Assembly (NCBI GenBank): GCA_037903475.1
Contig: JBAJFG010000384.1
Location: forward strand, 3,425,001 to 3,489,000
Direction of reading: 5' to 3'
Source of the DNA: Ancylostoma caninum
Taxonomy: Eukaryota; Nematoda; Chromadorea; Rhabditida; Ancylostomatidae
Length of the DNA: 64,000 nt
This document shows, piece after piece, positions 25,901-40,900 of this stretch (the first letter of the stretch is position 1; every line of letters starts with the position of its first letter). The notes under the pieces were generated by a model, which saw only the letters and a list, made by a program, of their open reading frames with translations, made no database searches and was not told where the DNA came from. A program made the position numbers and the translations under genes.

Positions 25901-28900
25901 ATGAATCAAGTGGTATTTGAAGGGAATTTACTGGGAAAATAGCAGAATTTCGCGGGATCTGCGATCCACATTTTCGTAAATTTACCCTAATTTGTTATTG
26001 TAGGTCTATAAGAAGGTAGGGTAAAACAACTACATCATCGAAAATTCTAAGTTTTAACACCCACCGCATCATCAAACCTTGATTGCACTTCGAGTGAATT
26101 ACGACTGAATATCACGCAGTTTGTCGACGGGCAGATCTGGCTCAAAATTCCGGATCATTCTTTAACTTACTGTGTCACTTTCGTTAAGAACAACTTCGTT
26201 CATGCCCAAAAATTCATAGCTGATGCCCAATGGCAGCTCGCAGCTCAGAAGCTGTCACAAAAATGAGGAAGACCGCTATAACGCGATGAGTCTCACTCTT
26301 CCGCCAGTTCCTGCCACCTCCCACTGTTCGGCCGCGGGTGTTTCATGAAGCAGAGGTAACGAGCATGACCTCACTGGCCCGCGATTCACCTTGAAATGCG
26401 TGCTGAGCAAACAGAGTGCGCTGAACGAGCTTCCCGCGTCCCGAAACCAATCAGCGCGACGGGTAACCCGCCACCACGCGGCGTACTGTAGCTGTGGGTT
26501 CAGAACAAGCGCTAGTCGTCGCGACAATTGGGTTGCTCGATATGATTGCGGTGGTTCAGCGCCGCTGACCTCAATTAGTCAGACACGGCAAGCGGCTGCT
26601 TGTACGGTGATCTTGCCGCGAACATGATGGACGAGTTGTTTCAGTGGTGGACGAGTGCTCGCTTGGAACTCACACCTGCGATCCGAACGCGGACTGCGTC
26701 GACACGCCCGAGGGCTACACCTGCAGGTGTAAGGCTGGTTGGCAGGATGCCAGTAGGGATCTCAGGAATCCAGGAAGGATTTGCAGGAAAGGTAAGCGCT
26801 TCTTCTTGACAATTTTGACTTTCCTTTATTTGTCTCTTCCCAGAAATTGATTCTTTATTGGTGGAGACATGGGTGTTCTAGAAAGGTTTGCTTCAAGCTG
26901 CTATCAAGTGTTTCTGCTACAGTTTACATGTCCTCCCAACTTTGGTGAGAGCTATTTTATACAAATAAGCTGCCAAAAAATGCGTGAACAGAGACGAGCA
27001 GTCCGGAGTTTTAATTTTCATGTCAACAAAGCCGTTGCATTAGTCCTAGAGGTGTCCAATAACGTTATGGCAAAAGATTTGACTGGGCCATAGCATCTAA
27101 TTTTCTTTATTCCCAACAAGTTGTTCGAAAAAAAAAACCTTCGATCACAGACCGCCATTCTAACTTTTTTCCGCCCGACTTTTTTTTATAATTTCGAGCA
27201 TGGCAGTGCCTTTCCTACACCTCAAAATTGTGTAAATGCATTTGCACCACCAATACTCCTTATCTTCTCATGACCCTACTTCACTTCTTTTTCCTCATTC
27301 TGCTTGCTGGGTTTTTATTATCTTTTTTCAATGCACCTAGAGCTTAATCTGATTGTACTCAAATATCTGCGTGTCACACTACTCTTTCCATCAAATTTTC
27401 ATTTTTCCTCAAATTTCCCACCAGATTAGTATGTAATTGTTTCGGTGGTAACAGCTTCATCACAGTTTTTTTTAAACTTTCTTTCCACGTTTTTTCTCAA
27501 AAGTAATTGGAAGTGAACCAGGTTCGTGAGCGATCTTGCATTACAAGCAAGAATATTCTAAAAGTGTGTCGGCGATTGCAACGAGCGCCATAGTGTGAAG
27601 CATCGAAGTGAAACGATGGCAGTCCACGCGCATCTTTTCTGCTAACTTTATCATATCTAGTTCATTTTGACCCTTTTTCAACTAGCCGCCCCAGGGACGC
27701 TGTAAGGACCGCATGCGTTCACGCTGATTGGTTTTTCATAGTTCAGTTTATTCTGTTCTTCCACGGAGCTATGCTTCATTCAATAGTGCTAGCTGAATAG
27801 TGTTTTATCCGAATGATCTTTCAAATATTCGAGTGTATGCAGTATTTTAGGGCCGAGTACAGAATGCTGGAGTTATTACTCGAATACTATTGAATTTTTT
27901 TAAACACTACATTCTTCCCTGCGGACGACATTTCCATATCAGTGTCCAGAGACTTTACCAACCTTCTAGGAGAAAAAAAGAGAGAGAAAGCTGAATATCT
28001 GCCGCCCATTTCCTTCGTGTCACCAGGATCGGAGGAGAGATGAGACTGGTGACCTCGTGCCCCCTTCAGAATTCTTGGCTATGATTATTTTCTGATTTTT
28101 CAAGGAGGGAGACGGAATAATCTATGAGACGCAGTATAGAAGCACCACAAGCTCTACGGTGATAACATCCCGCCTCGCATGTAAACTTTTCTTATTCCTC
28201 CTTATTGCACCATTACCGCCTGATCTTACGATTAGAGTCTTGGATAGAAGCTCAGCAACTTCGATTAATTTAGTAAGCTGTTCAAGAAACGGCGAAAAGT
28301 CGCATGTTTTGAAAAATAAAAGAGCTTTTTTGACCTTCTCACTTGTCCTCCAGAACTGCACCGACCCCTGTTGATCTTTTTAAACATTCAGGTTTTCGAC
28401 TTGATCGAAACCGAATGTTTGACCAGCACTTCACTGAGGAGCCACAGGAGTGGACCACGAATCCACCCTTCTCCGGAATTTCTCCATTATTCTGCTCAGA
28501 ACTCGTGAACGCGGCGGCTAATGGCAGCGAACGCGGGGCGGATCCGGCTTGTGCGTAAGCCGGGTGTGGTGGTGTTGTCGAGGGAAGAAATGGTGCGTGA
28601 TCCTCCGCGCCAACTGCTACCCCACGCAGAAATCCCTTCTTCGTACGACTCCTCGCGCCGCGTCCTGAGGTAGCCACCGAGCGACCGGTTCCTGGTGACG
28701 CGCCCGCGTCTCCTTTGCGAATTTGCGTTTTCTCAATGCTTTTTGCGCGGCCACGTAGTGTTTCCCATTCCTCCCCCAGCGTTCTTTGCGGGAGGGTCGA
28801 GTGTTTCCCAAAAATGTGATCGCACAGAACGCCCATCCTAGGCCATGCGTGGTCTGTTCCAGTGATGATGATTGAAGAGATCTCAGAGAAAAGAAGACTG

Positions 28901-31900
28901 CGGGAAAGTGTGTGGTGTTCGGAGAGGTGGGCGAGTGTGGCACACAGTGAGCAGGCATCCACAGATGCCATCCTCTCTGAAACACTATAAACACTTGTGA
29001 CTGCAACCGTGAGGAAATTCTATGGGTTAGACGATTTCTAAATTAGTGAGAAGCGAAGGGCGCTTAATCTCTAAGGGATAGAGATGTCTATACTCATGAA
29101 TGGTGAGACCTACCCACGATTCCGGAATGGATGAGTTTTCCAAGCAAAAATCATCTGCAATGGAGATAGGCTGGTGATACCGACGAAATTCGCCTTTTTG
29201 CCCGAAAAATCCATTCATTCTATAGTGGAATTCCTGAACTTGGGGAGATCGATGCTCGCTTGCCTCCCTGAAGTGGACGAGTTTCTATTCAAAAACAGTC
29301 AGTTTTGTAAAACCGTAACGAAAAACAACAGCTAGCTCATGTAGTTGGCATTGTTCATAAAATCCATAAAATTCTACCCGAGAAACTCGACCATTCTAGA
29401 CGATTGGGAAACTTAGACTGCACTCGTAATCATTCATGGATTCCGATACTGACCTAGCAGAAAGACTACACTCCAGAAACGTTCGCGAATTCTGCTATGG
29501 ATCTTTGCTGATACTTGGTAAACAGCAGGAGAGAGGTTTATCTGCCTCATACGGACTTTGCTAGCGAATCCTGAAACCAGCGTTTTTGAGGCAGCAGAGA
29601 TCTTAAGATGTGATGAGGGACCTGCTTCGTTTTTCTCCTGGATCGTTTCGCGGGCGATTCACCCCGCGTTGAAACCATAAACGCAGTTCTCAAAAAGTGC
29701 AGCGTAAGGGACACCGCTTGGATTAATAGACTTCCGCTCTATACTCCGATCCACGAAAAAATCCACATTCTCTCGCCGTGCTCTATTTCGGTCGAGTGAG
29801 TTGAATCTTTAGAAGTTTCCGGTGTGAGAATAGACATAACGATTGCTCGAGGATTCCGGGAGTGATTTCGCACGAAATTCGAACTCTAACGGCGTCTAGA
29901 AAGAGCCTGAAGCACGACGGTGCCACTGGTATAAAGGAGAAATCAACCTCGAGCTGAGGTGTGTAGCTCCTCCGGTTCCACTTTATTCACAGTCACTCGT
30001 TCTCGCAATGAATAATCCGCCAATCCAAAGGATTTGAGTGGAAAAACGTCGCAAACGAGGATTTTCTCGAGCCATTGCATAGAAGACCCCGTTTCAAACG
30101 AAGGAAGATCATTGCTCTGGAAACCAACACAACTGGCATGAGGCCTTGGCCTTAAACGAGCACGACCTTGTGGATGACATAGTGCCGTTCTTGGATGTTT
30201 GTTTTTCAGCTGTAGTTCGTTCTCTGGGGGAACTGTTATAGAAGTTGTGCCTCTTTTCCGAGAAATACATATTTGTGTCGAAAGCATCATGAACGAATAA
30301 GTGAATGAATGAATGAATGAATGAATGAATGAATGAATGAATGAATGAATGAATGAATGAATGAATGAATGAATGAATGGATGAATGAATGAACAAGTAA
30401 ATAAATAAATAAATAAATAAATAAAAATGTGGACTTGGATGACCTGCATTTTTCATGTCGCCTTTGCACTTATTACCTCAGTCTTTTAGAGATAAGATGG
30501 AAAATAAGCAGAAAATCCTTTTTTTACTCCAAACAATCAGTAGTACTGTTTTGATCCCAAATCACTGCAAACAGCGATCTCATCATCACGAATCCCGAGG
30601 ACATGCAAAATTGAACTCAGCAAGTCATAGGGGTTGAGTCAAGACAGTTTCTCGCTATAAAATCCATGGATGTGCAAATTCACATTGCACTCCTTCAGGA
30701 ATGACTTTAGATTCCTGTAAAAGTGAAGCGATTGCATCGTACCACTTTGATGATCTAGCTAGCTTACGAGCCATCCTTTTTCGAGCACCACCGAAAGCAA
30801 ATGCTACTCGAAGATCTCTGACTTGGCGTTCTCCTTGTGATCTTTGTTCGAAGCAATTTTATGAAACGTTCTCTGGAAATTTTATCTGAACACAAAAGCT
30901 TATAGGTACAGGGCTTTCTTTGCTTCTCACTATTATTATGAAGAAGCATTGCGCAGTCGTCGTGCGGATGCATATTCTGAGTTTCATTTTATATATGAAG
31001 ATTTTTCTAGTTCAAAACCTTTTTGGAAGCTAATATTCTAGCAAATTGTTTACCATCGTTTAATTTTTTCCTATTCATTCTCCCCAGATTTTTTTCTTTC
31101 GACTGATGTGTTTTCTTTTTCGGGCAGCTGTCACGTTACATACATATGTACATTTTTCATATGTTTAAGCACACTTTTTGTTTTTGATCAGAATCACTTC
31201 AACGTACATATAATAAATGAATAGATAAATAAAAAAGGAGATTCCCTTCAATTTATTCTTTCTCTAATATCAATCTTAGGTATTTTCCAACGTTTTATAT
31301 ACTACTTATAGAGTGCATTTCAAGAATTTCGTTGATAGAAGGAATCAACCAGTTAGGTTATTCGTTCTGGAAACTTATACTTTACGCAGTCATTACCAAA
31401 GCTCTCTAAATTTCCTGGCAAGAAACGGGTTTTGAGAAGGTAGAAAACATTCTAGTCCTGCCGATATGCTTCTTCCTTCGATCACTTTCAGATAAACCAA
31501 GCCATGCGCAGACGATGCAAAAAAGTGGATGCGGCGGAATCGCGTCGCTTTTTGTTCTTCCTTCATAAAATATTGGCGCTAGAGGACTACCATTCTACCA
31601 CTCATAGTACTTCGTGGATTTCACGGTTATTTTCTGAAGACGGAAAGGTCTGGTCATCCCCAGAACCGTAAGCGCACTAGTTTCTCAGGCAAAATTTACA
31701 TTTGTTACATTGTTACATTTGCTATGTTTTATCATTCACCACCCATCTTCTTTGGGGCAGATCACGCAGAACACAAGATTGTGCAAAACTCATCGATTGT
31801 CGATCGTCTTAGAGGACATAATCTGCTCAGAAACGTCCACGGATCCCGTCACAGGAATCCATGACATTTCTCGGCTCTTTCAGTCCTAAAATCTCAAAAA

Positions 31901-34900
31901 AATCAATGAATGAAGTAACCCTCTACGCAGAGTTTAAGAATTCCACCTTTGCAAATTTGATATAGTCATTCTTAGTAAGGTTACAATGAGTACTTATATT
32001 GTAGTCGTGGTAAGTCAAAGAATCTTCTCAAACTCGGCGCAGAGGGTTATTTCACATATTGGTCACCACTATCAGTATTATGTTCTTCGGATAATATTGT
32101 TTTTCTTAATCGGTCTACCTTCCAGTTCTTACAGCAATCCCACCACTGGATAGAGTTTCAAATTTTTTTTCACTTTTTGGCAAAGGGAGTCGAACAGTGT
32201 TTCATCAAATCAGTCCCAACTTCACTGGATATTTTTCTTATACGACGGATGAATACTAATGGAAATTGTACATAACTGCCGTTAATTATTAATTTGTGAA
32301 TTGAATCCACGAATTAAATCCTAGACCTAGATCTTGCACACAAGGAAATCTCACTGTTGCTCCTTGCAGCAAATGTGTGCGCCAACATGGACTGCGCCCC
32401 AGAAGCGGAGTGCCGCGAGACCCCCATAGGACCGACATGCCAATGTGTGAGCGGCTTCGTGGACATCTCCCGGCAGCACGGACGTCCTGCGGGCAGGATC
32501 TGCAGGCCGGTCGTCAACGAGTGTGCTGAAGGTTGGTTGAGGAGCTGCGCCATGGGATCAGCTGCAAACGCTCAAATCTCTTTCGTGTAGGCAAGCACGA
32601 CTGCTCGACGCACGCATCCTGCATTGACACTGCCGACGGATTCACCTGCAGATGTCATGACAATTATAGAGATGAGAGTCCTTCTCCAGCTACGCTTCCT
32701 GGCAGGGTCTGTATCAGAGGTTGGTTGATGTTTGCCGTTGGACTGCCAGGTTCTGATTGCGTAACCCAGCTCTTTGCAGCTTTCGTGCCAGATCCGCCAG
32801 AGTGTGAAGTGAGCGACCCGATGAGCTGCGACCAGAGGAAGTCTGAGGTACTGTGTGACTTCAAAGCTCAATCCAAACCACTCCGATAACCCCAGTCGTA
32901 CTAGGTGTGCGTTTTCGTGAACGGCACGTACAAATGTCGCTGTGCATCCGGGTATTCCCGTCTTCCTGATGGACGATGCTTGGCGATCAACGAATGCGAG
33001 CACAAACGACTCAACACCTGTGGAGAAAATGCGGAATGCATTGATTTGGTGAGTAAATTCTTAGGTTCCCGATTACTAGCTTTTGGTCAGTGTTTATGTC
33101 TAGTTTCTTGAATTTTGTCCATTTAATGGTGAAAAAATTTCAAGTGGTTCTCTGGAAGGTCCTCACAGAATAGTTTTATTCACTCATAGTTAAGAACTGG
33201 CCTTATGTTTCTGTTATGAACAGGGTTTTCCCACTTTTGATGGAAATCGCAATGCATAAGTGATAAATTAATAAACAAACGCAGAATGTGCAGATTGTGC
33301 AATCCGAAAGTTCTCCATTTCCAGGCCGAAGGGTACACCTGTCAATGCCGTTCCGGATTCGCGGATATCTCACGCTCTGGGCAACCAGGCCGACTTTGCA
33401 GGGCTCGAGTAAATGAATGCTCAAACAAGTACTGATTTTTCCATCTTTTTCCGACATTTTTACCTGTAGTTAATTTTCCCACACGCTCGCGGATTTCCAA
33501 GCCATGATTCCAGGGAAAAGTACCACGTTGACTGTGATGAGAACGCGATCTGCGTGGATACCGACGACTCGTTCACTTGCCAATGCCGTCCTGGATTTGC
33601 TGACATTTCTGCTGCTTTCAATCGACTGCCTGGTAAACTTTTTTTTCTTCAAGTTTCTGGGTTCTCTAGCTTCTTTCTATACTAGAACAAGCGATGTTAA
33701 TAGTAAACTCTGGGAAACAGCTTAGAAAATAAGGGGCTCTGTCTTCTTCTTGGACTTAGGTACGTAAGAATTGGAAAAGGTGGTATTCGTGACAGGTTTT
33801 CGCCACGTGTACTCATACAAATTCCATGCAAACATCATGCAATTTGAAGAATTCAACATACGAAATTTGTGTGACTTTATCACGCCCCTGGGAAGAGATA
33901 GATTAAATTTACCCTAATGAAAGTTTCGGTTTTCTCATGTATGCATCGATTTTTTGATGCGCACGTCATGCAAGTGTTTGGAATTGGTGCAAGTTTCATG
34001 CACGTACCGAGCGCGGCTTTCTTACGCAAGTTAGGGTTATTTGTTGTTTTCTACGATTGTAGCCGTACCAGGCCAAGCGTATTAGCACCTCCGAATTTAC
34101 CCATCGTCAGCATGATTACTCTGGGTAATCATCGATTATGAATCCAGGCGCTGCTGCAATATGTCGAAATATCAACTCCATAGATTTCCCTATTAATAGC
34201 CCTTTCACTTTTCGAAGTGATTTAAAAAAGATGACCCATATAATATATACGCAGATAATCAGAAGCTCTTCAGGGCGACGCTGCATTGAGGCCATCAACG
34301 AGTGCTCCTCGAAGCAACTCAACGACTGCTCCGAGTTCGCCCTCTGTGAAGACGCCAAGGTCTGCTAGCTTATCAATTCCTCGTCGCTGTTCCCTTTCTC
34401 AAGATGTCCTTTCCCGTTTCCAGGAAGGTTACGTATGCTCGTGCCGCTCTGGGTACGTCGACGCGTCGCCGAACGCCACCCACTACCCGGGTAGGGTTTG
34501 TCGAAAACCCGTCGAAAAGCTGACTGTTTCTGAGTTCACCAGTTCTTTCTCACACGATTCGTGCGATCCGAAGGTATCACGGTTATCCCGTCTGCTCATG
34601 GAGTACTTCTCCCGAGTTGTTTATTTTGCAGAGATCCCAGTGTGGTGCGAACGAGGTGTGCACCGATCGGGGTCAACGAGGACATTACGCCTGCCAGTGT
34701 GCGGACAACGCGTTCCGGTACGAGGACGGCACATGTCGAGGTGGGAGAGCTCAATGAAAATACAGACAGGGGATTCTGTAGCGGGATGTGTGGCTATTCC
34801 CGGTAGAGTTCTAGGCTTCCGCTCACCCAAGTCCCGTATCCATGAACGTGTCCGGAAACGTAACGGCCTACCTGCTAATCTGAGGTGGACGAGATCTCAG

Positions 34901-37900
34901 GGTGAAAATGGTTGTAATATGTAAGACTGTCTCGTCTCAATCAACAGTGACAGCTACTGGCATGGAGAAGGAGATATTCCACAATTGGACGGGAAATTCG
35001 TTCACTCTGGGTGAGCGGTAAGCTCAATACTACCTTCCTGCTCACGTTCATGAATACAGGCACAGAGTGAACAAATTTTTCCGAGTAAAGTTTGATGTGC
35101 CTTTCTATCTTCGCCATTAGTAGCAACCACTGGCTGACTAGATTTGCTCGGATAAACTATGTTCAGTTTGCCTGGTTATCATGTCCATTTTGGAAGGGTG
35201 GGTAGTGCACAACTTTCCGGGAATGTTCAAGAATCCTGTCATTAGCGTACGTATTACGTAGCAGGGACATCTCTAAGGCCAAAATCCTAGGCTAATTCTA
35301 TCTAAGAACGCTCGGAGATTTTACTAAACAAATGTGTATTTAATATTCGAATTTTCCTTCCGTATGTTTGAATATTCAGTCGGCCGAAGTTTGCCATTTT
35401 TGGATTTTTCGAATAGTCTAATAATCCATTTTTCCTCTTTCGAGCAATCGATTTTCTGACCTGTTCGAACATGTGAGTAGCTCAAATATTCGAATTCGGA
35501 TAGTTGTTTGAATGTTTAGTTTATGTTGAATTTTTTTGCCGAAAAAAAAATCCCGAAGATCAAAGCTCATCTCCGCGAATGTACCAGTGCCTTCACGACT
35601 CCGCTCCAGAACCGTTCCTGAGAGCTGATAATCCAGAGTTTGTTAAGTCCTGACCTTAGCTGATAGCCGACCATCAGATCAGCGCCTATGAAGGGTTGGG
35701 TAAGATAAAAGCTGTATGAATCATGGTAATTGGTGTGAGTGGGTGAAGGGCGTCGCCTGACCTGTTTCTCTGATTGTTCCAGCAGCAGGCGCGTCGAGCG
35801 CGGAACTTTGTCCACTATCGATAAGCTGGCGAGAAAAACTGTGTCGGGACTTGCGAGTCCGTTAATAGCCTTCTGTGCGGACATAGACTTTGATGTTTCG
35901 ACGTACTTGGAAGATGATGAATGGATGGTCATCAATGAAGCGGTGATCTAAATTCGAACAAGAGCCTGAGAAGTTGCTGACAAAGTACGCTGCGAGATCG
36001 CACGCGCTCTCCACAGTTACACTTAACACTGAGACATGTTCACGTCTAAATGGTACATGAGCCACGCTGCCAAAATCATGAAAATGAATTTATCTGATGA
36101 ACTCCCTGTAATTTTGAGCAGAATCTCAGAAATGTATAGTGCATAGTTACGCACTGAATTACTATGCCGCAGAAAATATCATCTGTTTCAATGATTCTTG
36201 GGGAGCGAGGTGTTTCTCCGCTGGAGATGTGGGGCCTATTTCGGACAAACAGCTACAAGAGCCGAAAAAGACTATTATAAGTCAGTATCTACAATTAAAA
36301 ACAAGGAATACACCCATCTGTGCATGCTCCTTCCGGTTCTTTCCACTCAAAAATACAGTTAAGCCGTTGAGGAAGCATACCCTCCCCACCTCTACCCGTT
36401 CTCCCTCTATGAGGATGTGCTGGACACCCGGATGTACGCGTAGCTGTTCTTCCCATAGTAAACGGGAGAACCACAGTGTCATAAAAAGATTGTTTGTACA
36501 GTGGTGCTCAAATTTGCGCGTGTTTTTGCGAATCGCACATTCCTCAACGGGTCAACGAGAAGTTGTGGACGCTAAAACAAAGAATCCGATGTATTGTTTG
36601 CATCAATTCTCTATGCATATTCTGTGGAATAGAGGAGATTTGGTGGATGTTTGGTTGCAATCTCATGAAACCATAGGCCAAACTCCGGTCTATGCATCAC
36701 GACCAATTTTGGCGTTTGAGCTTCATTTTGGCAATACAGGGTTCTTTTCCACCTATTGGGACCAGTCAAGACCTGAATAAATTACAGTAGCTTTGAGTAA
36801 ATCTAGTTATTTAGTCAGTTCAGGTTGTTCCCAGACCATTTGGAGGAAGATTAAATCTCGAAGGCCAAAGCTTGCCGTGCTGGAAGCTCATAATGCTGGC
36901 TCGATAGATAAAAGCATCTTTTGCACTTCGGGATGGAAACCGTCATTGTCCCCTTCTTTTGAGCTTTTTTTTTTGTCGAGAGTGCATAACGAGCTAATAG
37001 AGATTCCCACTCCATTGCCTTGGAGATTCTTATCACTGCTAATGGCGTGGACTCCACTAAAATGGAACTGGTTCCCTCATCTCTTTTGTCGTTTTTGTAA
37101 CCATTAGGCTGGAGCAGGTTTGCGTGCAGAAGCTGCAGCTTATCTTAACTCAATGGTCGCTCGAAGTCTTCCTGATTCTAGCGAAGGAGAAAGTATAAGA
37201 AGTTATATTTAAATACCGGTCATGGGTACAGATGGTGTGGAGGGAGGGAGTGCATGCAAAGAAAAACTGGGGTTTCCACCACTCCCAGACAAATTTTCGA
37301 AAGGACCGCAGCAGAAAATCGGAAGTACCCATATGTGACCTGCGGTTCTTTCCATTTCCTACTGCGGTCCTTCCAAATCTTTTTATCTCTGCGTCTCGCT
37401 TCTTAAGCACATGACCCAGATCTCTTTCAGCCGCGGTCCTTCCGACAGTTTCTCTGAGGCTTTGGTTATTTGGACAGCTGGAATTTTAGAAACGAACTTA
37501 TCACCCTTGAGAAAAATTCAGATTGGTTTAATTGAAATAAATAATTAAAAACTATATAAATATCGACCCAGTGGAAGGAATCGATGCAATTTTCTTCAAT
37601 TTTTAATGAAGTAATTTTTAAAATTTTAGCAACCTATTCCCAGTAGAGGGGGAGGGTAGTGGTTCATAGTCATATGGAAACTGAATAATTCAAAGATCCC
37701 TTTACAGTGTTCTCCGCCTGCTCAAAGGCGACTGAGTGCGACAAGAACGCCGTCTGTCTGAACACTTTCGACTCGTACAGCTGCCAATGCCGCCCTGGCT
37801 TCATCGACATGTCCCCAGATCCGGAGCGAAGGCCAGGAAGGCGCTGCAAAGAGCGTAAGTCCCGCTGCCGTTACCTCAGGGTATCAGTCAATTCCACGTC

Positions 37901-40900
37901 CTTGCAGTCGTAAACGAATGCGCGACGTCAAACAACGAGTGCTCCCCTTTCGCGAAGTGTGTCGACCTCACTGAGGGCTACGCATGCCAGTGTCTGGAGG
38001 GCTATGTGGACGTCTCGTCGAAGCACAAACTCCCGCCTGGTCGACGTTGCAGTCAATGTGAGGCAGTTACTTTTCCAGTAAGCCAGAATATAAGCTAACA
38101 TGTGTGGAGAGCTTACCGTCGCTGCTCTTATACTCTTCATAAAGGAGAATCCCTCATCTTCTGGATATTTGGGTTCATCAACGTTTTCTTGCATACTTAT
38201 GCTTATTATCCTCAGTGACAGCTTTGGAACGTGGTTTTGAAGCCTATTGGTAGCAGCTTCTTGCCATTATTTTTGACTTCAGTTTTAAACAACGTAAAGA
38301 TTGAATGAATGAGAAGAAAATTGTGACGAAGATCTCAGGAAATAGGAGCAAATTGTCACTTGAGCGCTGAGGACTTACTGTCAATGTATGTGTTCTTGTT
38401 TCGCTACTGCATGTGAAAAAAATCACTCCTTTTCTGGATCTCTAGCAGAGCAAAACCGTAAAATCTCTAAACTGTTGCCTCAGATGTTCCTACTCTTCAA
38501 AATTTCCAGCAAACAACGAGTGTGCATTCAAACATCTGAATACCTGCGACGAAAACGCCGACTGCATAGACTCGCCCGATGGCTACACTTGTCAGGTCCG
38601 CTAGCGCCATCTTGTCATACTACTTACATAGCTAATTACCACAATTGTAGTGTTATGCCGGCTTCGTGGACGTGTCGTCGAACGCCAATCTGCCGCCGGG
38701 CCGCGTATGCACGGTGCAGACGACTTGTCCTAAACAGAAGACCGACCTCGTGTTTCTGATTGACGGCTCCGGATCCATTGGCTCCTACGTCTTTAAAAAT
38801 GAGGTGGGCCCTGATTTAGACCCTAGACATCCTTGGACATGGTGTACTGTCGTGGTATAGGTGCTGCGATTCGTGCGAGAGTTCGTGGAGTTATTCGAGA
38901 TAGGACTTGACCGCACCAGAGTCGCCCTGATCCAGTACTCCGATCAGATCCGACATGAGTTCGACTTGGACCAGTATACCGATAAGGTGAGGAGCATCCC
39001 GAATATTGCCTACTGCCAGTCAAATAGAAATTTTTGAAGGCATCCGTCCTCCGAGCTATCACAGAGACGCAGTACCTCACTGGCTTGACCAGAACTGGAG
39101 CTGCCATCCAGCACATGGTTCAAGAAGGCTTCAGTGAAAGAAGAGGAGCTCGTCCGCAGAGCAGTGACATCGCAAGGTTCGGTCGCTTGCGCAGCAGGCC
39201 TTCTGGACCATTTTCTGCCGAATATTTTCTTGTTGCAGGGTTGCCATAGTCCTCACTGATGGTCGCTCTCAGGATAACGTGAGCGGCCCAGCTGAAGCTG
39301 CTCGAAAACTGAGCATCACCACCTTCTCCATCGGCGTCACTGACCACGTGCTGTCTAGTGAACTCGAAGCAATTGCTGGATCTCCAAATAGATGGTTCTA
39401 TGTGGACAAATTCAAGGTATACTTTCCACTTGTTTCATTATAATAACACATGAAAAGTCCATGCAAGTGAATGCAAAAAAGGAAATGTTAGGGAGTAAAT
39501 GCAATACGGCATAGATAGTTCATGACAATATAATAATGTGTAAATAAAGGGAAAAATTCTCTGTGGAAAAGCACCGGAAACTTCCAGAAAAACTGATTTT
39601 TTTGCGTTTTCCATTTTTTAGTAAAAATTTCCGAATTTGAGGACCTTTCTCCGGGTGAACCAAATTTCACTCCTCGAATTTTTCCTCCTTGACATTCCCC
39701 TTTCCCTTGGTTTTCGTGAAAAATTGGTCAATCATTTTGTTGTATTGTGGCCGTCCTCCTGAAAAGAAGTTCTGACACTTACCACAAAAATTAAAAGTCT
39801 TTGACAAAAATTAAGGGCGGAATGATTCGGAAGTGAGCATTGGTCATACGCTCGAGAGGCAGCGCAATTTTCATTTATTTTTTGCTATCCGTTTGCTCTT
39901 ATTTATTTCTTTATTCATTTAGTTATTTATTTATTATCACCATCATCTCATTTAGTCTATATGTAGTATCCAGAAGATTCGGAATTACTCCTAGTGTCCA
40001 AACGGTTTCAGGACCTAGATACCCGCCTCCGCTCCATGATCCAAAAAGCTGCCTGTCCCTCCCCTGTGAAAACCGAGTCCCCTCCGCAAGGCACATGCAA
40101 TCCACGAACCCAGACAGGATGCGACCGCTCACTGAATGAATATTGTGCTGAAGAAAAGGGACGGTTCGTCTAACAATGAGTTTTCAGGTGTCCCACAACG
40201 ACCGCTCTCCAGAAATTTCCAGAAGTTTCGTGTTTTCAGAACCCACTGTGTCTGCCCCGCGGGTTTCCATCGTCACCCAACAACCAGAGTGTGCGGAGGT
40301 GCGCTGTGCAATCCGCAGTTGATCACATCGTGTATTTATCCGGAAGAGTGCCTCGTCACCCCGTACAATAACTACCGCTGCGCCTGCCCTGATGGCTACT
40401 CCAGAGACCACAGGAGTGGATTTTGTGGTGAGCATTCGCACAATAAGACTGACTTTATTGCCAGATAGCTAGGAAGAGGCTATGCAAAGGCAGGATTTTT
40501 CATAAATTCCCACAGCCTAATAGAAATCATCCTCAAAAACTACCCAGTAAACATACTTTTCTCTGAATCGTACAATTTTCGAACTCTTTTTCTTTCAGTA
40601 TCCGTGAAGGAAATTCACATCTTCCCCCAACACGACGCCGACTGCCATAACGGCGGCCAGCGATGCGGTCAGAACGAGTACTGTGCGAGTGACAAGGCCG
40701 GGCACTGGTTCTGCGAATGTTTGACAGGATTCGAGCGCAGCCAGTCGACCGGGCAGTGCAGCTATCCAGGTACGCTAGTGCCTAGCCACCTAGGTAACCT
40801 CCACAAAACCCTTGCTGCAGGTTCCTGCCTCCCGAACAAGCCGAACTCCTGTGACATTCGAAAGCGGGAGAAATGCCTTCCGCATGGAGCCTTCTACACG

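Noticed and set aside
28520..28560. ATG followed by a GTAAGC donor in the 28.5-kb GC-rich island
   Set aside because: The phase fits, but the encoded leader is basic and not signal-like, and 3.8 kb of intron would follow.
30109..30469. Overlapping minus-strand ORFs rich in Ile-His-Ser-Phe repeats
   Set aside because: They are translations of the GAAT/AAAT microsatellite and have no other coding sign.
36498..36515. Tc1-like terminal repeat suggesting a whole transposon
   Set aside because: No inverted partner and only a doubtful helix-turn-helix-like remnant downstream; left as a note within the intron entry.
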